Assembly (NCBI RefSeq): GCF_014304815.1
Contig: NZ_CP047958.1
Span: forward strand, 1 to 64,000
Direction of reading: 5' to 3'
DNA from: Synechococcus sp. MIT S9220
GTDB taxonomy: Bacteria; Cyanobacteriota; Cyanobacteriia; PCC-6307; Cyanobiaceae
Length of the DNA stretch: 64,000 bases
Part shown: positions 46,682 through 54,917 of the stretch, one piece after another
How the letters are laid out: every line of letters starts with the position of its first letter
How positions within the stretch are numbered: position 1 is the stretch's first letter
Position numbers and translations under genes: made by a program
Notes under the pieces: generated by a model
Databases searched by the model: none
Told to the model about the DNA's origin: nothing
What the model saw: the letters and a program-made list of their open reading frames with translations, nothing else

Positions 46682-47332
46682 TTGCCAGCGCCGATAACCT
46701 TGGCCCCCGGCTTCAAGGATGTGACCGCTGCCCAACAGCAGGACCAGCAACTGCAGCGACGTCTCCAGCAGGACAGCATCCAGCTTGCTGGCAAGACCGT
46801 TTACATCAATCCGTTTCTCTACTGGCGACGCTTCGACAGCAACACCGATCGCTGGTTGCGCGAGCCTGGACAGTTGAATGAGGATCAGATCCAGCAGAAT
46901 CGCGGCCGTTTCTATCCAGAGTTGGAGTGGGCTCTGCTGGATCCCTCCGATCAGGAGATCAAGGATGGCGCGGTGGAGATGTTCCTGAAAAGTCTGGAAC
47001 TGATCGGAACGTTTCATCCCGAGCTCACGTCAGGCCAGCTGCTTGAGGTCGAGCGCAAGATGGCGATCACCAAGAAGCGGTCCTTCGAGCGCTGGGTGGA
47101 GAAGTCGTACCGAAGGCGGGTACGACTTCAAAGCCGGGAGAAGCGTCGGTTTGCCCGGGATCGCTTCTGGCGTGGCTGGTCTGAGTGGATTGCCCTCGAG
47201 ACCACGCATCATGCTTTGGTTCCGATCGTGGCGATTGTTGTGCTGTCCGGTGTGATCGGCTGGTCATTGGGGTCCTCTCGTTCAGCCTGTCCGACACTTG
47301 TTCTCCCTTCGGAGCAGACTGGACTTCGTTGA
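46682..47332 (+). CDS. conserved hypothetical membrane-anchored protein
   Basis: The protein has 216 residues from TTG 46682; the frame is open from TTG 46610. The soluble N-terminal 160 residues are charged, with INPFLYWRRFDSNTDRWLR, FYPELEWALLDPSDQEIKDG and a very basic helix (RRRVRLQSREKRRFARDRFW). A single C-terminal membrane helix follows (ALVPIVAIVVLSGVIGWSLG), giving a tail-anchored look with the basic face at the membrane. I do not recognise a named family. Its neighbours guaA and PBP2 give no functional hint. Confidence 0.7.
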   Translation: MPAPITLAPGFKDVTAAQQQDQQLQRRLQQDSIQLAGKTVYINPFLYWRRFDSNTDRWLREPGQLNEDQIQQNRGRFYPELEWALLDPSDQEIKDGAVEMFLKSLELIGTFHPELTSGQLLEVERKMAITKKRSFERWVEKSYRRRVRLQSREKRRFARDRFWRGWSEWIALETTHHALVPIVAIVVLSGVIGWSLGSSRSACPTLVLPSEQTGLR

Positions 47333-47350
47333 ATCATTAGGCCCGCCTCT

Positions 47351-47731
47351 ATGGCCGATAGCCAACCACTTGATTCGCTGCGCCTGGCGCTGATGCAGGA
47401 GGTTCTACCGATGGGTCTGGCGTTTGTCGATCGCGTCCGCACGGATGGCCCTGCCAAGGCTGTTGAGTCGGTCGCCAGAGGGGATGATCCCCTTGGCGAT
47501 CTGCGAGAGCAGGGTGAAGCCGCGGCTCGGGAGGTTCGTGAACGCTTGGATCAGATCAGCCCCGGGCTGGGAAATCCTGTGATGTCTGTGCAGGTGGAGG
47601 TGGATGAGCCTGTGGCGCCGCAAGACAGTCTCGATTCGGATCACAGTGACGCGTCGCAGTTGCAGGACGTTCTGGCACGGATTGATGGGCGTCTGCAGCG
47701 GTTGGATGCGCTGATGAACAAGGTGAGTTGA
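47351..47731 (+). CDS. conserved hypothetical protein
   Basis: A 126-residue soluble protein. The N-terminal half is helical (SLRLALMQEVLPMGLAFVDR), followed by acidic helices with RLDQISPGLGNPVMSVQVEV and a C-terminal amphipathic helix LQDVLARIDGRLQRLDALMN. It has no signal peptide, membrane segment or catalytic motif. The PBP2 gene starts 5 bases after its stop codon (a TTG overlapping the stop is the alternative start), so it may be co-translated with a cell-wall gene. Confidence 0.7.
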   Translation: MADSQPLDSLRLALMQEVLPMGLAFVDRVRTDGPAKAVESVARGDDPLGDLREQGEAAAREVRERLDQISPGLGNPVMSVQVEVDEPVAPQDSLDSDHSDASQLQDVLARIDGRLQRLDALMNKVS

Positions 47732-47736
47732 CTGGG

Positions 47737-49542
47737 ATGGCGGGTTCTGGTTCCTCGCAACGGGATGGTCAGCGTCAGAGCGGTTTGCGTCAGCAGCCAC
47801 TGGTGCTTTTGGCGCTCGTTCTGCTGGTGAGTGCGGCGATGGTCTCCCGCCTGGTGTGGCTTCAGGTGCTTGAGGGGTCCCGCTACCGCGAACTGGCTGA
47901 TGAGAATCGCATTCGCCTTGTTCCTCGTTCACCGACACGAGGACGGCTGCTGGATCGCAAAGGGCGGGTGTTGGCCTCCAGCAAATTGACCTACTCCCTT
48001 TATGTCGAGCCTCGCTTGGTGGACGATGCCAGCTGGCCAGACCTGCGCGATCGCCTGGCCAGCTTGCTGAGTCTTGATGCGGCCGTTCTGGATCAGCGCC
48101 GCGGCAGCGGACAGGCACGGGACGGTTATCGCATCAATTTGGCTACCGATCTGAAGCCGGAGCAGGTTCTGCGTTTCCGTGAACAGTCGCAGGGGTTGAA
48201 GGGGGCCCAGGTGGATGTGGACATCCTGCGCTTCTACCCTCACGGCACCCTGGCGGCTCATGCCCTGGGCTATACCCAGCCCATCACGGAGCAGGAATAC
48301 AAGACCCTCGCCGACAAGGGATACAAAATCCGAGATCGCATCGGGCGCATCGGTGTGGAGGCAGCCTACGAAACCCATCTTCGCGGTGCCTGGGGTGGGC
48401 AGATGCTCGAGGTGAATGCCATGGGCGAGGTGCAGCGTCATCTTGGCGACCGGCCTTCGGTTGCCGGCAAGGACCTCAAGCTCACGCTGGATCTGGATCT
48501 ACAGAAGGCAGCGGAGCAGGCTTTGGCCGACAAGCCTGGTGGTGCGATCGTCGCGATGGATCCCAGCAATGGCGCCCTTCTTGCTCTGGCCAGCAAGCCC
48601 ACATTCGATCCCAATTTCTTCTCCAAGCTCGTCACCACCCAGAAGGAGTACGACGCACTCTTTTCCAATCCGAAAAAGCCTTTGCTCAGCCGGTCCATGA
48701 ATGCTTATGACCCCGGCAGCACCTGGAAGGCTGTGACGGCGATGGCCGGCATGGAGTCCGGCAAGTTTCCTGCTGATACGCAACTCAACACCACCGCCTG
48801 CATCACTTACGGAGGTCATTGCTTTCCTGATCACAACGGTGCCGGCTTTGGCCGTATCGGCTATGCCGATGCGTTGCGTTTTTCCAGCAACACCTTTTTC
48901 TACCAAGTGGGTGTTGGCTCAGGATCCCTTGCGTTGAAGAAAGCGGCGGATGCGCTGGGCTTTCAACAGAAGACCGGCATCGAGATCGGTTGGGAGGAAA
49001 GTGTGGGGCTCGTGGGTGATGAAGACTGGGCGGCGGCCGGTCGTGGCTGGGCCGACCCCGGAACGACCCCTTGGATTCCGGAAGACATGGCCAGTGCTTC
49101 CATCGGGCAGTCGGTGGTTCAGATCACGCCCCTCCAGTTGGCCAGGGCCTATTCCGTGTTCGCCAATGGTGGCTGGCTGGTCACCCCCCATCTGGCAGAT
49201 CAGGGGCTCGACTGGACTGACCCTGCTCGGCGCACAAAAGTCGATATCAAACCATCCACGCTCAACAAGATCCGCGAGGGTCTGCGCAAGGTGGTGTCTG
49301 ATGGCACCGGTTATGGATTGAACGGTCCTGGGATTCCACCGGCCGGAGGCAAGACAGGAACTGCAGAAGACAGCACCGGCGGACCGGACCATGCCTGGTT
49401 CGCCACGTACGCGCCCTATCCAGAGGGGAAGATCGTGATCGTGGCCTTTGCCCAGAACACACCTGGCGGCGGATCAGTGCACGCCCTGCCGATGGCCAAA
49501 AAGGTAATGGAGGTCTGGAACCGCACCCGCGGCAAGCAATGA
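47737..49542 (+). CDS. mrdA: penicillin-binding protein 2 (class B transpeptidase)
   Basis: A 601-residue class B PBP, the transpeptidase of the elongation machinery. It has one N-terminal membrane helix (LVLLALVLLVSAAMVSRLV), a PBP dimer domain with RGRLLDRKGRVLAS, and a transpeptidase domain with the catalytic SxxK in YDPGSTWKAVTA (about 327), the SSN motif in RFSSNTFFYQ (about 384) and KTGTAED (about 539). Length and motif spacing fit PBP2 (mrdA) rather than FtsI, but the separation of the two was not tested. ATG 47737 was chosen over TTG 47728. It converges with sqdX, leaving one base between them. Confidence 0.88.
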   Translation: MAGSGSSQRDGQRQSGLRQQPLVLLALVLLVSAAMVSRLVWLQVLEGSRYRELADENRIRLVPRSPTRGRLLDRKGRVLASSKLTYSLYVEPRLVDDASWPDLRDRLASLLSLDAAVLDQRRGSGQARDGYRINLATDLKPEQVLRFREQSQGLKGAQVDVDILRFYPHGTLAAHALGYTQPITEQEYKTLADKGYKIRDRIGRIGVEAAYETHLRGAWGGQMLEVNAMGEVQRHLGDRPSVAGKDLKLTLDLDLQKAAEQALADKPGGAIVAMDPSNGALLALASKPTFDPNFFSKLVTTQKEYDALFSNPKKPLLSRSMNAYDPGSTWKAVTAMAGMESGKFPADTQLNTTACITYGGHCFPDHNGAGFGRIGYADALRFSSNTFFYQVGVGSGSLALKKAADALGFQQKTGIEIGWEESVGLVGDEDWAAAGRGWADPGTTPWIPEDMASASIGQSVVQITPLQLARAYSVFANGGWLVTPHLADQGLDWTDPARRTKVDIKPSTLNKIREGLRKVVSDGTGYGLNGPGIPPAGGKTGTAEDSTGGPDHAWFATYAPYPEGKIVIVAFAQNTPGGGSVHALPMAKKVMEVWNRTRGKQ

Positions 49543-49543
49543 G

Positions 49544-50692
49544 TCAGGCGGCAGCGCTCAGTTGCTGCTTCTGGAGAACGTTGCGGTAGTAGCCGCGCAA
49601 TTGTTCCGTTGCACCTGCCCAGCCCCAGCGTTCTGCTTCGTCTCTAGCGGCTCTGCGCAGTGACTGGCGTTCGATGTCATTGCCGAGTAGGCGACGCGTG
49701 GCTGTGATCAGGCTGGAAGCACCTCCATCGTTGCCGTCGGGTTCATAGAGACAGCCATTCACGCCGTCGGTGATGATGTCGGGAATGCCGCCGCGGTTGG
49801 CTCCAACCACCGGGCAACCGGCTGCCATGGCTTCCAGCAGCACCAGTCCGAGAGTTTCCGTGCTGGAGGGGAAGAGGAAAGCATCACCGCATGCATAGGC
49901 GCTTGCCAGCTCTTCGCCGGCTAGGTAGCCCACAAATGTGGTGGCCGTGCCTTCAAAATGTTTTTCCAGTTGCTGGCGGTGGGGTCCGTCACCGACCAGC
50001 GCCAGACGAGCATCGGGCAGAGCTTCGAGCACAGGTTTGATCCGCTCGATCTGCTTCTCGGCCGAGAGCCGGCCCACGTAGAGCAGCAGAGCTCCGCGGT
50101 CGTCTTGATCGCCCATCAAGCGTTGGCGCATTGCATTGCTGCGCAGCTCAGGACTGAACAGTTCGGTGTCCACCCCGCGCTGCCAGAGATCCGTGTGCTG
50201 GATTCCCTTGTCACTCAGCTCCTGAACCATGGCGGTGGAGGTGCACAGATTCAGAAGGGCCTGGTTGTGGGCGGCTTTCAGCAGTTCCCACAGCAATGGC
50301 TCGAGCATGCCCATGCCGTAGTGCTCGAGGTACTTGGGCAGATGGGTGTGATAGCTGGCAACCAGCGGGATTGATTTGGTCTTGGCGAGCCAGATGCCCC
50401 CGAGCCCCAGCACCGCTGGATTCACAACATGAATGAGGTCTGGCGCGAAGCTGTCGATCGCTTCGGAGACAGCTGGCCGTGGCAGAGCCAGCTTCAGCTC
50501 CGGATAGAGCGGTAGAGGCATGGCGGGCACACCGATCAGGCGGGCACCCATGTACTCCTCCGGACAGCCTTCTGGACAGAACACCATCACCTCATCGCCG
50601 GCGTCCACCAGATGCTTCACCGTTTTGGTGAGGCGGGTGACGATGCCGTCGACCTTGGGCAGAAAGGTTTCGGTGAAGAAGGCGATTTTCAA
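49544..50692 (-). CDS. sqdX: sulfoquinovosyltransferase SqdX
   Basis: SqdX transfers sulfoquinovose from UDP-sulfoquinovose to diacylglycerol, the last step of sulfolipid (SQDG) synthesis at the membrane. The 382-residue protein is a GT4-family GT-B fold: the N-terminal acceptor domain starts IAFFTETFLPKVDGIVTRL; the C-terminal donor domain has LYVGRLSAEKQIERI, LVGDGPHRQQLEKHF and the E-x7-E motif in ETLGLVLLEAMAAGCPVVGA. It follows sqdB on the same strand by 13 bases, and this pairing identifies it strongly. A phosphate-saving role for SQDG is well known in marine cyanobacteria. Confidence 0.95.
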   Translation of the reverse strand: MKIAFFTETFLPKVDGIVTRLTKTVKHLVDAGDEVMVFCPEGCPEEYMGARLIGVPAMPLPLYPELKLALPRPAVSEAIDSFAPDLIHVVNPAVLGLGGIWLAKTKSIPLVASYHTHLPKYLEHYGMGMLEPLLWELLKAAHNQALLNLCTSTAMVQELSDKGIQHTDLWQRGVDTELFSPELRSNAMRQRLMGDQDDRGALLLYVGRLSAEKQIERIKPVLEALPDARLALVGDGPHRQQLEKHFEGTATTFVGYLAGEELASAYACGDAFLFPSSTETLGLVLLEAMAAGCPVVGANRGGIPDIITDGVNGCLYEPDGNDGGASSLITATRRLLGNDIERQSLRRAARDEAERWGWAGATEQLRGYYRNVLQKQQLSAAA

Positions 50693-50705
50693 GGGAAGGG
50701 CCTGA

Positions 50706-51902
50706 TCAGGAGGCGGAGCCGATGGCTTGGGCCTGGGTTTTGGTCCAGGCAGAGGTGCAGAGGATGCGGTTGCGATCGCAGCGATCGGCGTAACGGGTGG
50801 CGATTTCCACCACTTCCTTCAACAGACCGTCATCGAGTGTGGTGGGGTTGAGCCCGAGCTCAATGAAACAACGGTTGTCAACGATCAGGTCGTTTTCAAC
50901 GGCTTCGTTGCGGGGATTGGGCAGGTTGTTCACCTTGGCTCCAGTGAGGGCTGCAACTTTCTTGGCCAGTTCACCCACCTGGTGGCTTTCGGTCATCTGG
51001 TTGAAGATCTTGACCCGTTCGCCTTGTTCTGGAGGGTTATCCAGGGCCAGCTGGACGCAGCGCACGGAGTCGCGGATGTGAATGAACGCGCGTGTCTGGC
51101 CCCCAGTGCCGTGCACGGTCAGTGGATAGCCAATGGCCGCCTGCATCAGGAAGCGATTGAGCACCGTTCCGTAGTCGCCGTCGTAATCAAAACGATTGGT
51201 CAGCCGTGGGTCGCGATCGGTTGCGTCTGTGTTCGTGCCCCAGACGATGCCCTGATGCAGGTCGGTGATGCGGACCTTGTCGTTCTTGTTGTAATAGAGG
51301 AAGAGCAGCTGATCCAGCGTCTTGGTCATGTGATAGACGCTGCCAGGGCTTGCCGGGTGGAGGATTTCCTCCTCGAAGCGACTGCCGTCGGGCTGGGGGA
51401 CTTCCACTTTCAGGTAGCCCTCTGGGATGGTGGCGCCTCTGTGGGAGCCGTATCCGTAGACGCCCATGGTTCCTAGGTGGACCACATGAATGTCTTGGCC
51501 GGATTCCACGATGGCGGCTAACAGGTTGTGGGTTCCGTTGACGTTGTTGTCGACCGTGTAGCGCTTGGTCGCGCTGCTTTTCATCGAATAGGGAGCTGCG
51601 CGCTGTTCAGCGAAGTGCACGACCGCCTCAGGCTTCTCCTGGTTGAGTAGATCCACCAGGCGCTCGTACTCGTGGGCGATATCCATGTGCACGAAGCGCA
51701 TGGGCTTGCCGCCGATCTCTTCCCAGGCTTTGAGGCGATCACCGATGTTGGCAATCGGTGTGAGCGATTCAACCTCCAGGTCGATGTCGATCTTGCGCCG
51801 ACTCAGGTTGTCCACGATCACAACATCGTGGCCCTGATCCGCCAAATTCACGGCGCAGGGCCAGCCGCAGAAGCCGTCACCACCGAGAACGAGAACTTTC
51901 AC
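50706..51902 (-). CDS. sqdB: UDP-sulfoquinovose synthase SqdB
   Basis: SqdB makes UDP-sulfoquinovose from UDP-glucose and sulfite with bound NAD+. The 398-residue protein begins VKVLVLGGDGFCGWPCAVNL, the Rossmann motif with the SqdB-type DGFCGWP. The active-site tyrosine and lysine are in GSVYHMTKTLDQLL, and GGQTRAFIHIRDSVRC and NQMTESHQVGELA are family signatures. GTG 51902 was chosen, since it places the start directly at the first strand, over ATG 51935. It is upstream of sqdX in a two-gene sulfolipid unit. Confidence 0.96.
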   Translation of the reverse strand: MKVLVLGGDGFCGWPCAVNLADQGHDVVIVDNLSRRKIDIDLEVESLTPIANIGDRLKAWEEIGGKPMRFVHMDIAHEYERLVDLLNQEKPEAVVHFAEQRAAPYSMKSSATKRYTVDNNVNGTHNLLAAIVESGQDIHVVHLGTMGVYGYGSHRGATIPEGYLKVEVPQPDGSRFEEEILHPASPGSVYHMTKTLDQLLFLYYNKNDKVRITDLHQGIVWGTNTDATDRDPRLTNRFDYDGDYGTVLNRFLMQAAIGYPLTVHGTGGQTRAFIHIRDSVRCVQLALDNPPEQGERVKIFNQMTESHQVGELAKKVAALTGAKVNNLPNPRNEAVENDLIVDNRCFIELGLNPTTLDDGLLKEVVEIATRYADRCDRNRILCTSAWTKTQAQAIGSAS

Positions 51903-51960
51903 CCCAAACTCCTGCTGAAGCGTGCGAGCCGCCAATGAGGTGCAAGCTACTACAGGGTTT

Positions 51961-52128
51961 TCAGCTGATCGCCACGGTTAGGGCCATCAGTGCCACCACC
52001 AGCACTGAGCCGCTGATGATCAACGCTCTGGAGGCACTGCTGCGGCTGGTTTCCTTGGCCATGACCTCCATGCGGGGCTCTTTGGCAAAGGCATTCAGAC
52101 GTCCACCGTCTTCGGTTGTGACCTGCAT
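51961..52128 (-). CDS. Ssl1498-family light-harvesting-like mini-protein
   Basis: A 55-residue protein from ATG 52128 to TGA at 51961. It starts MQVTTEDGGRLNAFAKEPRM, close to the cyanobacterial Ssl1498 family pattern (Y/T-T-E-D-G-G-x-L-N-x-F-A-x-E-P-K), and has one membrane helix ALIISGSVLVVALMALTVAI. Members are small high-light-inducible-like or light-harvesting-like proteins of the thylakoid, thought to assist photosystem assembly, though function is not settled. The family name is from memory. It is upstream of sqdB on the same strand by 58 bases and downstream of thiG by 87 bases. Confidence 0.8.
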   Translation of the reverse strand: MQVTTEDGGRLNAFAKEPRMEVMAKETSRSSASRALIISGSVLVVALMALTVAIS

Positions 52129-52215
52129 GGGTCCATTGTGACTGGACGGACCTTATGAGTGCAATTGCTTAATGACCTCATTTATGTCGCTTGCTTCATG
52201 TCACTTCACCAGTCT

Positions 52216-53025
52216 TTACTTGACCAGGCCGGTGGTCGGAGAGCTGGCACTGGCTTGTTCGAGTTTTGGCAGTCGGCCAGAAAGGTAAGCAGTGCGGCCC
52301 GCTTGAACCGCCTGACCCATCGCTTCAGCCATCGCCGCAGGGTTGCCCGCTAGGGCAATGGCGCTGTTGACCAAGACGGCATCGGCGCCCATTTCCAGAG
52401 CGGCGGCGGCTTCACTGGGGACCCCGATCCCGGCATCCACAACGACTGGAACACCGGCGTTCTCGATGATGAGCGCGATGTTTGATGCGTTGCGCAGCCC
52501 CTGTCCAGATCCGATCGGTGAACCCAGGGGCATCACTGTTGCGCAGCCCACCTCTTCAAGCCGTTGGGCGAGCAGCGGATCGGCATTGATGTAGGGCAGC
52601 ACTGTGAATCCCTCCTTCACAAGCTGTTCAGCAGCCTCAAGAGTTCCGAAGGGATCCGGCAAAAGGTGCCGGCTGTCGGGAATCACCTCCAGCTTCACGA
52701 ACGTGTTGTCTTCCTGGCCTGCCAGCTTGGCCAGCTCGCGGCCCAGCCTGGCCACACGCACGGCTTCATCCGCGTTGGCACAGCCAGCGGTGTTGGGCAG
52801 CATCCAGATGCGTTTCCAGTCGATGGCATCCATCAGGCCGGCGTGGCCGGCTGCCACGGTCTGCACACGCCTGACGGCCACGGTCACCATGTCGCAATCG
52901 GAGCGAACGAGGCTTTGCTGCATCGCTTCCAGATTCGGATACTTGCCCGTGCCGGTGAACAGCCTGCTGTTGAACTGCCGACCACCGATCAGAAGTGGGT
53001 CGGTGTTGGACGGGGTCGAAGCCAT
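52216..53025 (-). CDS. thiG: thiazole synthase ThiG
   Basis: ThiG forms the thiazole phosphate moiety of thiamine from deoxyxylulose-5-phosphate, dehydroglycine and the ThiS thiocarboxylate. The 269-residue TIM barrel opens [20 protein letters not shown]. The Schiff-base lysine is in [18 protein letters not shown], and [35 protein letters not shown] and [15 protein letters not shown] are the phosphate-binding and C-terminal signatures. No ThiS or ThiO lies alongside. It has no visible TPP riboswitch in the 91 bases before it. thiL is at 32.1 kb. Confidence 0.95.
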   Translation of the reverse strand: MASTPSNTDPLLIGGRQFNSRLFTGTGKYPNLEAMQQSLVRSDCDMVTVAVRRVQTVAAGHAGLMDAIDWKRIWMLPNTAGCANADEAVRVARLGRELAKLAGQEDNTFVKLEVIPDSRHLLPDPFGTLEAAEQLVKEGFTVLPYINADPLLAQRLEEVGCATVMPLGSPIGSGQGLRNASNIALIIENAGVPVVVDAGIGVPSEAAAALEMGADAVLVNSAIALAGNPAAMAEAMGQAVQAGRTAYLSGRLPKLEQASASSPTTGLVK

Positions 53026-53116
53026 TGAAGGAGCTGCGGACTAGTGGGGAACCGGATCGGAAGTCGAACAGGCCACGGTTGAGGGACCTACCCTGCGGCC
53101 ATCATCCGTTCTTGTC

Positions 53117-53638
53117 ATGCCCATCACTATGGACATGAACGCGCCGATTGAGATTCCGGCGACGTTCGAACCGTCACTACCTCTCGATGCCTCCGCCTTG
53201 AAGGAGCCACTTGATCTTGAAGGTTCGGTTCAGCGTTTTGATCCGATTGCCAGGGCCGCCAATATCGCTATGTCGATGCCGAGAGAGTGGTGCGGCAGTT
53301 ACATGTCGTTCTCAAGCGGCAACAGCGTGGATGTGAAACTCACCTTTGCGAGTGTTCAGCCCATCGGCCAGATGGTTGATCTGAGAGGAAACATGCAGAT
53401 CGGCGAGATCAGCACGCCGGTGCAGGGCAATCTCAATGCATCGTCGGATCAGTTGGATTTGTTGCCGCTTGCCAGCCAGCTCACGGACGACCTCGAGCCT
53501 GGTGGCAGTTACCTCGCTCTTCAGGGAATGTCCCTTTCGAGCTGGCAGGCTCCACGGCTTACCAATCGCGGCGGCAGCCTGAGCTTGGCTCCAAGCTGTC
53601 CTGGTTCAGAAGCCCCTGCTGTCAGAGCTCTCTGGTGA
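53117..53638 (+). CDS. conserved cyanobacterial hypothetical protein
   Basis: A 173-residue soluble protein. Residues about 45-160 read like a beta-rich module: REWCGSYMSFSSGNSVDVKL, TFASVQPIGQMVDLRGNMQI, GEISTPVQGNLNASSDQLDL, then YLALQGMSLSSWQAPRLTNR. The pattern is typical of small cyanobacterial proteins of unknown role. ATG 53117 is used; in-frame ATGs at 53129 and 53135 are possible. It is divergent from thiG and overlaps the convergent Ycf37-like gene by 33 bases. Confidence 0.75.
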   Translation: MPITMDMNAPIEIPATFEPSLPLDASALKEPLDLEGSVQRFDPIARAANIAMSMPREWCGSYMSFSSGNSVDVKLTFASVQPIGQMVDLRGNMQIGEISTPVQGNLNASSDQLDLLPLASQLTDDLEPGGSYLALQGMSLSSWQAPRLTNRGGSLSLAPSCPGSEAPAVRALW

Positions 53639-54196
53639 GCTCTTCTGCGATTCGATGAAGGAGCTGGTTGTTTGGCCTCCTGCTGCTCGTTCCAAGCGTT
53701 TGAGTCGGTTTTTTGCCGTTTTGTTCGACGGCTCAAGTGCCAGCACTTTGCGGTAAAGATCTGCTGCTTCCTCCCTGTTGAGCAAACGCTCCTGAGCAAA
53801 GGCGAGATTGTTCAGGGCCACTGGATAGTCCTGCTTGGCCTGCAGGGCAAATTTGTAATGCCGTACAGCTCCTGGAAAATCCTTCTGAGCAGCCAGGGAA
53901 AATCCCAATGCGTTCTGGATCAGAGCCCGAGCTTCCTGAGGTTCATTGTTCAGGCGTTTCACGGCCTGACGCAATGTTGCTGTGGCCTTCGGATAAAGAC
54001 GTTTGCGTAATTGGACGGAGGCGAGCTCATACAGATCTCCAGCATCCTTGGAGGATCCAGCTTCGGATTGCTCAAGACGAATGAGCTCTAATTCATCACG
54101 ACGAACCCGCAGAAGTTGCCGCCCTGCAATGACGGCCGCAACAGCAAGCAAGCCAATCAGTCCAAGCAGGTAGGTCTGCGGCAGGAAGGAATTCAT
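53606..54196 (-). CDS. Ycf37-like TPR protein (photosystem I assembly candidate)
   Basis: A 196-residue protein with an N-terminal membrane helix (YLLGLIGLLAVAAVIAGRQL) followed by a basic stop-transfer segment and TPR repeats: YELASVQLRKRLYPKATATL, ALGFSLAAQKDFPGAVRHYK and ALNNLAFAQERLLNREEAAD, with KVLALEPSN closing. This helix plus three-TPR layout is that of Ycf37, whose homologue Pyg7 in plants stabilises photosystem I during assembly. Identification is by architecture, not by search. The C-terminal tail is serine-rich. It lies 34 bases downstream of rplT on the same strand. Confidence 0.75.
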   Translation of the reverse strand: MNSFLPQTYLLGLIGLLAVAAVIAGRQLLRVRRDELELIRLEQSEAGSSKDAGDLYELASVQLRKRLYPKATATLRQAVKRLNNEPQEARALIQNALGFSLAAQKDFPGAVRHYKFALQAKQDYPVALNNLAFAQERLLNREEAADLYRKVLALEPSNKTAKNRLKRLERAAGGQTTSSFIESQKSSPESSDSRGF

Positions 54197-54230
54197 GAAG
54201 GCTGGTTGAGCTCCCGTAAGGGGACGCTAT

Positions 54231-54578
54231 TCAACCCTGAGTTGCATTCACCACACTGGCGAAGCTGGCGGGGTCCACCACGGCCATTTGGGCCAGCATT
54301 TTGCGGTTGATGCGCACATCAGCTTTTTTGAGACCACCGATCAAACGGCTGTAGCTCACACCGTTCATGCGAGCTGCTGCATTGATCCTGGCAATCCACA
54401 GACGGCGGAAGTCGCGCTTGCGCCGGCGCCGATCGCGGTAGGCGTTGCACAGAGCCTTCATGACCCGCTGATTGGCGGTGCGGAAGAGGGTTCCGTTACT
54501 GCCTTGGAAGCCACGAGCCAGACGGAGAATCTTGTTGCGACGCTTACGGGCGACGTTGCCTCTTTTAACGCGTGCCAT
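54231..54578 (-). CDS. rplT: 50S ribosomal protein L20
   Basis: L20 binds 23S rRNA early in 50S assembly and represses its own operon in some bacteria. The 115-residue protein begins [18 protein letters not shown] and has [40 protein letters not shown] and the C-terminal domain with [20 protein letters not shown]. Length is typical. It follows rpmI by 65 bases. infC, the usual third member of this operon, is not adjacent. Confidence 0.97.
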   Translation of the reverse strand: MARVKRGNVARKRRNKILRLARGFQGSNGTLFRTANQRVMKALCNAYRDRRRRKRDFRRLWIARINAAARMNGVSYSRLIGGLKKADVRINRKMLAQMAVVDPASFASVVNATQG

Positions 54579-54643
54579 GGGTCTTGAGAAAGGGAATTAA
54601 AGGAAGATGTGAATCAGCTACTGCTTGGAAAGCAGGCCGCGTC

Positions 54644-54841
54644 TCAGGCGTAGGGCATCATCAGGGCCACACGCTCTTCGTCGGTGCGGTCAACGACAGC
54701 TTTCGTTTTCAGGTGCCGCTTCAATTTCGGGCTTTTGTGATCCAGCAGGTGGTTGTGAAACGCGCGACGTCTCAGGAATTTGCCAGTGCCTGTTGCTTTG
54801 AACCGCTTGGCGGCTGCTTTGCGGGTCTTGAGCTTGGGCAT
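54644..54841 (-). CDS. rpmI: 50S ribosomal protein L35
   Basis: L35 is a small protein of the large ribosomal subunit. The 65-residue product begins [20 protein letters not shown] and includes [20 protein letters not shown]. The ATG at 54841 gives this canonical N-terminus; the frame runs on to 54871. It is upstream of rplT on the same strand, the usual order, and its promoter must lie in the 76 bases before the divergent SpoIID gene. Confidence 0.96.
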   Translation of the reverse strand: MPKLKTRKAAAKRFKATGTGKFLRRRAFHNHLLDHKSPKLKRHLKTKAVVDRTDEERVALMMPYA

Positions 54842-54917
54842 TTCTCTGGCAGTGCGCGGCACAAACGACAAACATAGAACCTCAACCTGCCTTCAGCCAA
54901 ACCCTTTGTTCAGGTTC

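Noticed and set aside
50772-50779. GCGATCGC octamer (HIP1)
   Set aside because: I noted only one copy in passing, inside sqdB; this is not the abundance typical of HIP1-rich genomes, so no repeat system is implied.
53026-53116. Possible TPP riboswitch before thiG
   Set aside because: No CUGAGA-type TPP motif occurs in the 91 bases before the start codon, on the strand read.
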